Assembly (NCBI RefSeq): GCF_007858185.1
Contig: NZ_VFES01000015.1
Coordinates: 62,001 to 126,000, forward strand
DNA length: 64,000 bases
Source: Pseudomonas grimontii
Lineage (GTDB): Bacteria; Pseudomonadota; Gammaproteobacteria; Pseudomonadales; Pseudomonadaceae
Reading direction: 5' to 3'
The notes below the pieces were generated by a model. It was not told where the DNA came from, searched no databases, and saw only the letters and a list, made by a program, of their open reading frames with translations. Position 1 is the first letter of the stretch, and each line of letters begins with the position of its first letter. Shown here one piece after another: positions 26,914 through 34,808 of this stretch. A program made the position numbers and the translations under genes.

Positions 26914-27503
26914 GCGAGGCGCTGCTGTACTCGTTCCGGCGCTGCCCCTATGCAATGCGCGCACGCCTGGCGCTGCGCTACTCGGGGGTCGCGGTGCGCA
27001 TCGTCGAGGTGAGCCTCAAGGCCAAGCCGGCCGAGATGCTGGCGCTGTCGCCCAAGGGGACGGTGCCGGTATTGAGTGTGGCGGGCGAGGTCATCGATGA
27101 GAGCCTGGCGATCATGCAATGGGCCTTGGCCCGGCACGACCCGGATGACTGGTTGTTGCAGGGCGATCCGTCGGTGCTGGCACTGATCGCCGAGAACGAT
27201 TCAACCTTCAAACATCATTTGAATCGATACAAGTACGCCGAACGCTACCCCGAGCAGCCGATGGAACATTATCGGACGCAAGGTGAAGTGTTCTTGCAGA
27301 AGCTGGAAGGTTTGCTGGCAGAGAATGGCTACTTGCTGGCCGACCACTTGAGCCTGGCCGATATGGCACTGGCGCCGTTTGTGCGCCAGTTTGCCCATGT
27401 GGATCGCGAGTGGTTTGCTACGACGCCGTATCGGCGCTTGCATGTGTGGTTAGAGCAGTTTCTGAAGTCGCCGCTTTTTACCGCAGTGATGGCCAAACCC
27501 TGA
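26910..27503 (+). CDS. Glutathione S-transferase / Grx2-like protein
   Basis: 197 residues with GTG start overlapping the sbcC stop. The N-terminal thioredoxin-fold domain has the motif RRCPYAMRARLAL (~9-21), so the active-site cysteine of a Grx2/omega-like class is present, followed by cis-Pro SPKGTVPVL and the GSH-contacting DESLAIMQW. The C-terminal helical domain has DHLSLADMALAPFVRQF. It probably acts as a glutathione-dependent thiol reductase or transferase in the cytoplasm. Coupling to sbcDC is unusual in function but clear in sequence. Confidence 0.88.
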   Translation: MSEALLYSFRRCPYAMRARLALRYSGVAVRIVEVSLKAKPAEMLALSPKGTVPVLSVAGEVIDESLAIMQWALARHDPDDWLLQGDPSVLALIAENDSTFKHHLNRYKYAERYPEQPMEHYRTQGEVFLQKLEGLLAENGYLLADHLSLADMALAPFVRQFAHVDREWFATTPYRRLHVWLEQFLKSPLFTAVMAKP

Positions 27504-27520
27504 GCCCTACGCAAATCACA

Positions 27521-27540
27521 ATGTGGGAGGGGGCTTACCG
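27521..27540. repeat. Partial REP, left boundary of structured repeat copy A
   Basis: ATGTGGGAGGGGGCTTACCG lies 17 bp after the GST stop. It is inverted relative to the REP at 27931-27956 that closes the structured repeat. Confidence 0.6.
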
Positions 27541-27570
27541 TATCGACACGCTGTTGTAGCTGCCACCGCT

Positions 27571-27956
27571 AACCACGATGCGAAGCGAGCCGCCCTTGAT
27601 CTTGCTTTAGATCTTGATCTTGATCTCAGGCGCCCCGTTAAACCACGCTGGCCGGAATTCGATAGTGATTTGGGGGGTAAACCGGCAGGGATGCCGGTTT
27701 AGCCGCCCCGCGCCATGGATGGCGCGTGGCGGCGGCCCCCCAAATCACTGTCGGATTACGGGCACACCGAGCCTGGGCGAGGTGCCGAGTGGTGGGGCGA
27801 AGCGTTTTTGGTTACTTTTGGCGCTCTTCCAAAAGTGACCCGCTGTAAGAGCGGAACCCTAAGTAGCCGTTACCGCAGCAACGGATATGTACTCGGTCTG
27901 ATCCAAAAAAATGGTCGGCCCAGAGGCCGCCATCGGGGGCAAGCCCCCTCCCACAT
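27571..27956. repeat. Structured dispersed repeat, copy A
   Basis: About 386 bp, matching 44895-45270 in the same orientation with mostly single-base differences. Predicted structure: an outer stem AGTGATTTGGGGGG (27664-27677)/CCCCCCAAATCACT (27736-27749) encloses hairpins TAAACCGGCA/TGCCGGTTTA and GCCGCCcCGCGCCAT/ATGGCGCGtGGCGGC, making a three-way junction. It is followed by GGTTACTTTTGG (27810-27821)/CCAAAAGTGACC (27829-27840), then CCGCT/AGCGG (27840-27854) and CCGTT/AACGG. The right end is a REP (27931-27956). The two copies differ by paired changes in stems. Open frames inside are not credible genes. Confidence 0.85.
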
Positions 27957-27977
27957 TGGATCTCCGGCATCTGTCGT

Positions 27978-28157
27978 TCATTGCTGGGTCTTGTGATCCA
28001 GTGCAGCGTAGAAGTTGGCGCTTTGTTGCAGGTATTTCTGGGTGTAGGCACTGGTGCTGGATTTTTTGCCGGTGACTTCCACGCTGGCGGCAGCAGGCAA
28101 AGCCACGGTGGCGGAAACAGCGGAAGCAGCGATGACGGAGAAGAGATTCAAGTTCAT
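27978..28157 (-). CDS. 59-residue exported peptide, function unknown
   Basis: ATG at 28157, with AAGGG about 8 bp upstream on the minus strand. The first ~24 residues are a clean Sec signal peptide (NLFSVIAASAVSATVALPAAA, cleavage after AAA/AAS). The mature ~35 residues include KKSSTSAYTQKYLQQSANFY and end in ALDHKTQQ. It is basic/polar with no cysteine. The signal peptide, ribosome-binding site and codon usage support a real gene despite its size. It lies between the structured repeat and a lactonase gene, in the same direction as the lactonase but beyond a hairpin terminator. Confidence 0.72.
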   Translation of the reverse strand: MNLNLFSVIAASAVSATVALPAAASVEVTGKKSSTSAYTQKYLQQSANFYAALDHKTQQ

Positions 28158-28262
28158 GTCGGTAACCCTTGTGTTCGTTTGGTTGGGTGGCCGGGGAAGG
28201 CCTTGGAACCCAACTTACGCCCGAGGGTTGAACCTTAGAAATGCTTTGAAACAGTAGCCGCT

Positions 28263-28280
28263 ATTAATACAATTAATACA
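28263..28280. repeat. Tandem 9-bp repeat ATTAATACA x2
   Basis: Two exact consecutive copies in an AT-rich spacer between the exported peptide gene and the lactonase terminator. They may belong to the peptide gene promoter region. Confidence 0.5.
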
Positions 28281-28286
28281 AAGACT

Positions 28287-28309
28287 CAGGCCCCGCGTTG
28301 CGGGGCCTG
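28287..28309 (-). terminator. Terminator hairpin after the lactonase gene
   Basis: CAGGCCCCGC and GCGGGGCCTG form a perfect 10-bp stem with a 3-base loop immediately downstream of the lactonase stop on the minus strand. The following sequence is moderately T-rich. Confidence 0.8.
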
Positions 28310-28313
28310 TGGC

Positions 28314-29489
28314 TTATTGACGCACCAGGAACTTGAGGTCGCTGGGGGCATCGATCGGCAATTTCTGCACGGTTTTACCCAACAGGCCGGTCTTGGGGTC
28401 ACGTTCGACCACCACAATTTCATTGCTCTTCTGGTTGGCGATCAGCAGGAACTTGCCGCTCGGGTCGAGGGCAAATTCACGCGGGTGGTCGCCTTCTACG
28501 GAGCGGCGCTGCACTTCCTTGAGGTGTGCAGTGGCCGGGTCGATGCTGAACACCACGAGCTGATTGGCCGTGCCTCGGTTGCTCACATACAGGTATTTAC
28601 CATCGCCGGAAGCATGCAGCGCGGCGCCGGCTTTATCCGACACCGGCTGCCCGGCGGCGTAGTCGACCAGTTGGGTCTGCGTCAGCGTGCCGTTTTTGTA
28701 GTCGAACACCGCCACCTGCGCGCTCATCTCGGTGGTCAGCCAGGCATGTTTGCCATCAGCGCTGAACAGCAGATGACGCGGGCCGCTGCCCGCAGGCAAT
28801 TGCACCGAGGCCGGCGTGGCCGGGGTCAGTGGCTGCTCGTGACTGACCTTGGGGTCGTAGTGGTAGGCGAACACCTTGTCCGCCCCCAGGTCCTGCACGA
28901 ACACATACTTGCCATCCGGCGCCGACACCACCGAATGCACATGGTTGGAGGCCTGGCGCTCCGGGTTTACGCGGCTGGCGGGGTGCCCACTCAACTGCAC
29001 CGGCGCCGACAGCTTGCCCTCGGCGTCCACCGGCAAAATGGCCAGGCTGCCACCCGGATCTTCCAGCACTGAATAGTTGGCGACGAACAGATAACGGCCG
29101 TCAGCGGCCACGCTGGAATGGGTCGGCTCATTGCCCAGGCTCTGGACCTGGTTGATCAGGGTGAGCTGGTGATTGCGCGGGTCAATGCTATAGCTGCTGA
29201 CGCGCCCGACCGGGTCTTTCTGGCCGGGGCCGTTTTCATTGACCACAAACAGGTGCTTCTGGTCCTTGGAGACCGTCAACCACGAAGGGTTGGCTGCCTT
29301 GGCCGCCAGCACCGGCGGGCCCTGGAACTGTCCGGTACGGCTGTCGAATTGCAGACGGTAGATACCTTCACTGCTGCCGGCTGTGTAGCTGCCCACCAAC
29401 AGTTCGTAGGTGTCGGCCGGGGCGGCTTGCACCGACATCGCACCGACACTGCCCGCCATCAACAGGGGCCAGAATTTACGCATCATCAT
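28314..29489 (-). CDS. Exported lactonase-family seven-bladed beta-propeller protein
   Basis: 391 residues from the ATG at 29489, preferred because GAGGA lies 8 bp upstream; an ATG nine bases earlier has no spacer. A signal peptide (FWPLLMAGSVGAMSVQA) exports it. The rest is the YbhE/Pgl-type lactonase fold: LLVGSYTAGSSEGIYRL, VNENG, the conserved NHVHSVVSAPDGKYVFVQDLGAD and SGPRHLLFSADGKHAWLTTE. Cytoplasmic YbhE hydrolyses 6-phosphogluconolactone, but the signal peptide argues for a periplasmic sugar lactone as substrate. Overlaps the upstream small gene by 14 bp, so the pair is probably co-transcribed. Confidence 0.88.
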   Translation of the reverse strand: MMMRKFWPLLMAGSVGAMSVQAAPADTYELLVGSYTAGSSEGIYRLQFDSRTGQFQGPPVLAAKAANPSWLTVSKDQKHLFVVNENGPGQKDPVGRVSSYSIDPRNHQLTLINQVQSLGNEPTHSSVAADGRYLFVANYSVLEDPGGSLAILPVDAEGKLSAPVQLSGHPASRVNPERQASNHVHSVVSAPDGKYVFVQDLGADKVFAYHYDPKVSHEQPLTPATPASVQLPAGSGPRHLLFSADGKHAWLTTEMSAQVAVFDYKNGTLTQTQLVDYAAGQPVSDKAGAALHASGDGKYLYVSNRGTANQLVVFSIDPATAHLKEVQRRSVEGDHPREFALDPSGKFLLIANQKSNEIVVVERDPKTGLLGKTVQKLPIDAPSDLKFLVRQ

Positions 29490-29775
29490 CGGCTTCATCC
29501 TCGTCGTTATTGTTGCCGGTGAAGGCGCTCATGCAGATCAGGCGGTGCTCGCCCGAATCACCGGTAAGGGTCCAGCTTTGCAAGGTGGTGTCGAATGTGG
29601 CCGCCTGCACCTGAGCCAGGCTGAATTCCCAGCGTTTTTCAGCACGGCCGTCCATGGCGGTGATCAGCAATTTCTGGGCATCGAGATGGAAGTCAAAGGC
29701 ATGCAGGCCATCGATTTCAAGCATGTCGCTGGTGGCAAGTACAGCCGGCAGGGTCTTAGCAGTCATCAGGGTCAT
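29476..29775 (-). CDS. Small DUF5629-like protein
   Basis: 99 residues; I recognise it tentatively as DUF5629, a Pseudomonas family of unknown function. Features are LPAVLATSDMLEIDGLHAFDF, a predicted beta-rich body with LLITAMDGRAEKRWEFSL, and an acidic tail NNNDEDEADDDA. There is no signal peptide. Start choice is uncertain: ATG codons at 29775 and 29766 both lack a Shine-Dalgarno. It overlaps the lactonase by 14 bp. Length and composition fit a small cytoplasmic protein. Confidence 0.72.
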   Translation of the reverse strand: MTLMTAKTLPAVLATSDMLEIDGLHAFDFHLDAQKLLITAMDGRAEKRWEFSLAQVQAATFDTTLQSWTLTGDSGEHRLICMSAFTGNNNDEDEADDDA

Positions 29776-29944
29776 TCATTGGCAAGAAAGACACTGATGA
29801 TAGGCCAATCCTTCACGCCTTTCTTCCCTCGCGTTGCCCGGCCATAGCCGGCTACCGCCTGCGGCCCGCCCGCAGACACCATGCTGGGCTGAAATGACCT
29901 CGCCTGATCCAGGCGGCGTTCCCCAGAAAAGGACTTTTACACCC

Positions 29945-32900
29945 ATGCCCTCTCCTGCCCTCCCTGAAAACCTGACGGCCCAGGTGGTGAGCCAGCAATT
30001 TGCTGGCCTCGCGACCCTGGAAACAATCATCCGCCCTCTGCTCCTGCGTGCCATCAATGAACGCTACCCCTCATTGGCGATCGACCTGTCCCTTACCCAA
30101 CTGGCCATTCCACAACCCTCCGGTGGCTGGAAACTCCAACCCTTGATAGACGTCGTCTACCAGTACCTGTGCAGCAATGGCCCGCTGGACTTCAGTGACG
30201 TCAATGACACCGCCTATTACCTGTCCGACGCTCCGCCCAAGCGCCTGAAGCTGCCGGGCACCACTGCGGAAAAGCTGGACATGAAGGTCATCGAGGACGT
30301 GATCCGGGAATTGCCCGCCACCCTGCCGATTGCCCTGCAGGACGCGTTGATCCACTTCTGGAATGAGGACGCGGACAATGGTGTCACTCGCTGGCGCTGG
30401 CTCAGCGACATGCTCAGGAGCACCTTGCAGGCCGCCGCCCTCGGCCAGCCGGCGCTGGATGAGATAGCCCGCCAAACCCTCGACCAGCTCACCACCACCC
30501 CAGACCGCGCCCAGCGCATGGCACGCCACGGTGAGCATGCCGTGATGGCCTACGGTATCGAGACCACACTTCACAACAAGGGCCAAAGTGCTCGCCTGCT
30601 CCCTGAGCACCTGCTGCTGACCCGCGTCATCAACGGCCAAGCGCCAGTACTGCTGTGTACACCCAGTGGCCGGGTTGAACATTTTACGTCCCAGGATGAC
30701 TTCACCACCGCCTGGGAACAGCGCATCAGCGCGCAGTATCAAGCCCAGACAATCACCTGCAACCGCTACGAACCCGAGGGCTCGATCTTCGACCACCAGG
30801 CAGCGATCATCCTCAACCAGCAACTGGAAAATCTTGCCGACCTGAACCTGCCACTGAATCAAAGCCCAGCGACATTGCAAGCGTTGTACCGCGAATTCAC
30901 CGACCCAGGGCGGTACTTTATCGATGCCCCGCCAGACCGCCTGCCGCACCTCAGGACCGTGCGGGCGCTCATGCCCGACCCATTGCGCGATGCGCTCCCC
31001 GCCGATCGTTCCCGTTACCGGCAATACAGCCTGGCCCTGGCCAGCGCAAAGCAGCGGGCGCAAGGACGCACCTTCCTCAGTGACATTGACGACATCCACA
31101 CCTACACGGTCCGCGCCTTGCAGCAAGCGTTGCAGCGCGAGGCCGCCAGGGCCGCAGCCCCCGCACCCCAGGCCACATTGCACCCCGATGATGTGACGTT
31201 GACGTTCGTGGTGGCCGCCGGTTACCCCGGTGGCGCCGGTATCGTCGAACACGTGAACATGAGCCTCACCGAACTGGCCATCAATAACCTGTCCGCCCGT
31301 CCCAGCGGCCAACTGTCGATTGCCCATCGCCACGGCGCCGTGCTGCCGGACTGGTTGACGGCGGAGTACCTCACGGGCAGTGATGGCTTGATCGAACAAG
31401 TCGACATCGGCAAACACTACCCCCAGCGGCTTAAACAAGCACTGCTGAGCGACACACCTGACGCACAGCGACGCGAAGTCCTGTTTACCGATCAACAGCG
31501 AGTGCAGTTGCCGTTGCTGGCCTTGGAGCTGAGCCTCCAGGGCGCGGCCGGCGTGACGCCCCAAGGCGCCAGCATGGTCGACGCGTTGATGCAGCCCGAG
31601 AGTACAGACCAGCACGTCAACAACCATCCCGTGGCGATTCGTCACCTGGCATTCTTGCGTGCCCCAGGCGCCCCAGCGGATACGGTCAGCGCCATGTACC
31701 TCATCGAGTACCAAAATCTTGAGAGTGGCCCGCACCTCCTGTATCGACCGCTGTATGCCGAACCGCTGCGCGAGTTCGCCAACCGTGCGGCGCTGTTCGA
31801 GGCCATCGCCGAGCCCGGAGCGTTACAAACCAGCGTGCTGACCTGGCTGCCCGACAACGTGCGGCCGATCTACGACCGGGGCGGCTTTCGCCAACCCCAT
31901 TACGTGCGCTTTGGCCAAGGCGACGAATTCGCGCCACTGCACACACCGCAGCCGGCGACCCTCGCCCGCAATGGTCTCAACGATGAACTGCAGCAATGCC
32001 TGGTGACCGGGCAGTTGATGCGCTACCTGTTCAGCGACCACGCCCGGGCGCTGGTGGATCAGGCCGAACGCGCGTCGGTGTCCAACAACGAAAGCCGCTG
32101 GCAAGTGTTGATGGAAGGTGCAAGCTTGCTGTTCGGCAGCCTGTTGGTGCCGGTACTGCGTGGTCCGGCGATGCTTACCGGATGGTTACTGACCATGTTC
32201 GCCAGCGTTACCCGCGATGTCCAAGCCCTCAGCAGCCAGAACCCCCTCGACCGGGAACAGGGCGCCATCGACTTGTTACTCAGCGTCGCGATGGCGTTGC
32301 TGGACTTCCCATCGGTGCAGGCACGACGACCACCGTTGGCCGCGGCCATCCGGCAACGGGCTTTGCACGCACCAGTACCTCGACGTGATGCCTCGCGCTG
32401 GCCGCCCCTGCCTTCCCCGCAGCACCGCCAAGGCACCGTGGCCCTGGCCGGAGAACTGCCGCGCGACAACCGCACGGCCCTGGATTTCAGTTTCGCCCAG
32501 GCACGCCAGCGCCTCACACCGAGCCAGCGTATGCGCCTTGCGGCATTTAAAGTCGCCACGCCCCCCGCCTTGCCCCAGCCCGTGTTGAACGGCCCACGCA
32601 GAGGCTTGTACCTGATCGAAAACCACTGGTACGCCCAGATTGAGGGGGACCTGTTCCGGGTCGTTCTGGACGACGATGCCAGCGTGGTGATTGTCGACCG
32701 TGCCGATAGCAAGCGGCGCGGCCCCTACCTGCGTACCAACGCACAGGGTGTCTGGTCCGTCGATACCCGGCTGCGGCTACACGGGGGCATGCCGCCCAAA
32801 CGGATTGCCGCCGAACGCCAGCGCAAGGCCCTGCGTATCAGTGAGTTGCGAGGCGACTATGAGCAGATGCTGGCAAACCAACAGGAACGGCAACGCACAG

Positions 32901-34618
32901 TGGACGCGGCCCAGGCCGCGATGGAAGACGCCGAACAGAATGCCCGATTCAGCGAGGTGCAACGGGCCAACGTGCGCAAGCACTTCGACGATGCCCTGAA
33001 AACCCAGACCCGCGATTACCTGAAGATCCTCAACAGCGCCCAAGAACGCAACGAGCTGAACATTCCACTGCCGCTCAAGAACACCCTGGTGCTTTTGGAG
33101 AACACCATCAATAACACCCGCAAACATGTGGTAATCGCAGAAGCAGACAGGCGAGCGCTCTACCGCGCCCACCCTCGGTTCACCCGTGAAGGTGCCGCCC
33201 TGTACCTGGCGGTGCTCAGCGAACCGATGGGTTATCGGCAGTTTCTCCATCAGATGCTGGACATCAATGACCGCAGCATTCGCGGGCTTGAGTCCACGGA
33301 TCGTCATCTGGAGCAGTTGTTCAATCTCGGCTCCTCCGGTGCCGACGTGTTCAAACGCTTGACCCAGGGCCGACCGAACGAGATCAGTGCCCTGGCCATC
33401 AAGGATCTGCAAATTCGCTGCCTGAAACGACTGATCGTCAAAGACATCCAGCATCCGCTGTTCATTGCGTTGGACACCATTGTCGAACCGCTGCAACAGC
33501 ATGTGCGCACCCACAGTGAACTCAACAGGCTGGAGCTGTCGGCCAGTGATCGCCTGAGTGTGCTGGAGAGCCTGGTGGAGCATTATGGTCGCGCCCTCGA
33601 TTCGTTGCAGGGCTTGGGCATCGTCGATGCCGGCGTGCTGGACCCGACCTACAACAGCAAACTGTTCACCTTGCTCGATGAGCTCTACCAGGACGTCACG
33701 CGACGTTTGGCCAACGAAGTCAAACCGCCTGCGCAAACCAGCCGACGGCCACCCCGGCGCCCTGTCGCGGTCACGGGAAGACCCGCGAAAAAGGTTATTC
33801 GGACCCGAAAAAAGGCCACGCTTATCGGCGAGGTGAAACCCGTTGGCAACGTGGAAATGGTCGAGGTGCGAGACGAAGCCAACGACCAACTGCTGGGAAT
33901 GTACTCGCAGGACGGTGAGGACTGGGTCGAGTTCGTCGAAGCAACGCCTGCCCAATCGCCTGCTGCCCCGCGCGAGTTCGGCCTGGTCAAAGGCAAGGCG
34001 CGCAAGCTGCTGGCGATGGTTGAAGAGCACCTGCGTCGGGGCGACGACTACACCAAAATCTGCAAGCATCCGCAGGAGATTGAGGAGATCCTGCAGTACG
34101 AAGCGGTCCGCTACGACAAGCTGGCCACGGAGCTGGACCGGCTGGTTCAGGCCCAGGCCGAAAGCGCCCGCACCGCCGCGGACCAGACGCTGGTGACCGA
34201 CCTGCGCGAAGCCGGACGACGCCTGAGCGCTCGCGGCAAGGCACTGCGCATCCAATTGAGCCTGGAACTGCCACCGACGCACGGCAACCTTGAATACCTG
34301 ATCGGCGAAAAACAGGTCAGCGTGTCCAGGTGGAATGCACGGTTTCAACTAAAAGGCGAACGTCGGGACTTCATCCAGGAATACGCAGTGAATGACCAGC
34401 AAGGCAACCCGCTGTGGTTCGCGCACTTTCATTACCCGGCTGCCAATACACCCAAGGCTGGCTACACCGCCGCCCACTTGAAAACCCGTGCGCAACAAAC
34501 GCAGAGCTACTACTCGTTACTGGCCCAGGCTCAAAGCCCGCAGACGGTGGTGGATGTACACCGTGGGCTGATCGGCAAGGCGTTGGCCGAGCGCTGGTTT
34601 TTGTCGCTCGAACCCTGA
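29945..34618 (+). CDS. Giant DUF6543-like (dermonecrotic toxin N-domain-like) protein 1
   Basis: 1557 residues from the ATG at 29945 (AAGGA upstream; the paralog begins the same way, MPxxPxxPENL). There is no signal peptide. Landmarks: an N-terminal alpha-rich domain (~1-600) with VIEDVIRELPATLPIALQDAL and a DDIHTYTVRALQ region; NMSLTELAINNLSARPSGQL (~435); ALFEAIAEPGALQTSVLTWL (~620); a hydrophobic segment at ~729-760 (LLFGSLLVPVLRGPAMLTGW); a small domain GLYLIENHWYAQIEGDLFRV (~887); coiled coil (~960-1030); a basic patch KKVIRTRKKATLIGEVKP (1282-1299); and a C-terminal module with YAVNDQQGNPLWFAHFHYP (~1480). Pseudomonas homologs are annotated as dermonecrotic-toxin-domain proteins, and activity is untested. 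No secretion gene is nearby. Confidence 0.8.
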   Translation: MPSPALPENLTAQVVSQQFAGLATLETIIRPLLLRAINERYPSLAIDLSLTQLAIPQPSGGWKLQPLIDVVYQYLCSNGPLDFSDVNDTAYYLSDAPPKRLKLPGTTAEKLDMKVIEDVIRELPATLPIALQDALIHFWNEDADNGVTRWRWLSDMLRSTLQAAALGQPALDEIARQTLDQLTTTPDRAQRMARHGEHAVMAYGIETTLHNKGQSARLLPEHLLLTRVINGQAPVLLCTPSGRVEHFTSQDDFTTAWEQRISAQYQAQTITCNRYEPEGSIFDHQAAIILNQQLENLADLNLPLNQSPATLQALYREFTDPGRYFIDAPPDRLPHLRTVRALMPDPLRDALPADRSRYRQYSLALASAKQRAQGRTFLSDIDDIHTYTVRALQQALQREAARAAAPAPQATLHPDDVTLTFVVAAGYPGGAGIVEHVNMSLTELAINNLSARPSGQLSIAHRHGAVLPDWLTAEYLTGSDGLIEQVDIGKHYPQRLKQALLSDTPDAQRREVLFTDQQRVQLPLLALELSLQGAAGVTPQGASMVDALMQPESTDQHVNNHPVAIRHLAFLRAPGAPADTVSAMYLIEYQNLESGPHLLYRPLYAEPLREFANRAALFEAIAEPGALQTSVLTWLPDNVRPIYDRGGFRQPHYVRFGQGDEFAPLHTPQPATLARNGLNDELQQCLVTGQLMRYLFSDHARALVDQAERASVSNNESRWQVLMEGASLLFGSLLVPVLRGPAMLTGWLLTMFASVTRDVQALSSQNPLDREQGAIDLLLSVAMALLDFPSVQARRPPLAAAIRQRALHAPVPRRDASRWPPLPSPQHRQGTVALAGELPRDNRTALDFSFAQARQRLTPSQRMRLAAFKVATPPALPQPVLNGPRRGLYLIENHWYAQIEGDLFRVVLDDDASVVIVDRADSKRRGPYLRTNAQGVWSVDTRLRLHGGMPPKRIAAERQRKALRISELRGDYEQMLANQQERQRTVDAAQAAMEDAEQNARFSEVQRANVRKHFDDALKTQTRDYLKILNSAQERNELNIPLPLKNTLVLLENTINNTRKHVVIAEADRRALYRAHPRFTREGAALYLAVLSEPMGYRQFLHQMLDINDRSIRGLESTDRHLEQLFNLGSSGADVFKRLTQGRPNEISALAIKDLQIRCLKRLIVKDIQHPLFIALDTIVEPLQQHVRTHSELNRLELSASDRLSVLESLVEHYGRALDSLQGLGIVDAGVLDPTYNSKLFTLLDELYQDVTRRLANEVKPPAQTSRRPPRRPVAVTGRPAKKVIRTRKKATLIGEVKPVGNVEMVEVRDEANDQLLGMYSQDGEDWVEFVEATPAQSPAAPREFGLVKGKARKLLAMVEEHLRRGDDYTKICKHPQEIEEILQYEAVRYDKLATELDRLVQAQAESARTAADQTLVTDLREAGRRLSARGKALRIQLSLELPPTHGNLEYLIGEKQVSVSRWNARFQLKGERRDFIQEYAVNDQQGNPLWFAHFHYPAANTPKAGYTAAHLKTRAQQTQSYYSLLAQAQSPQTVVDVHRGLIGKALAERWFLSLEP

Positions 34619-34676
34619 GGCCAGAACATCCCACTAACAGCAAGCGCGCATAAGCACCTGCATATCTGGTCGTTCT

Positions 34677-34708
34677 ACGCGCGCGGGGTTGATCAGCCTC
34701 GCGCGCGT
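34677..34708 (+). terminator. GC-rich hairpin between the two giant genes
   Basis: ACGCGCGCGGGG and CCTCGCGCGCGT pair with one mismatch around an 8-base loop, 59 bp after the first giant gene. There is no T-run, so termination may be partial. Confidence 0.55.
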
Positions 34709-34808
34709 GGCCATAAAGCCTTCCGATAATATCGGGCTACCACATCGGGCGTGCTGTTGATCTTACTTTACGAAGGCATTCACTTATCCAACGTAAAGGA
34801 AGATGTCC

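Noticed and set aside
27614..28051. Short open frames on both strands within the structured repeat, some repeated at 44799-45294
   Set aside because: They are recreated because the repeat itself is duplicated; stems and REP sequence explain them, starts lack ribosome-binding sites, and frames differ between copies.
32777..34348. 523-codon open frame antisense to giant protein 1
   Set aside because: The sense frame is conserved with the tandem paralog and the antisense product has no recognisable feature.
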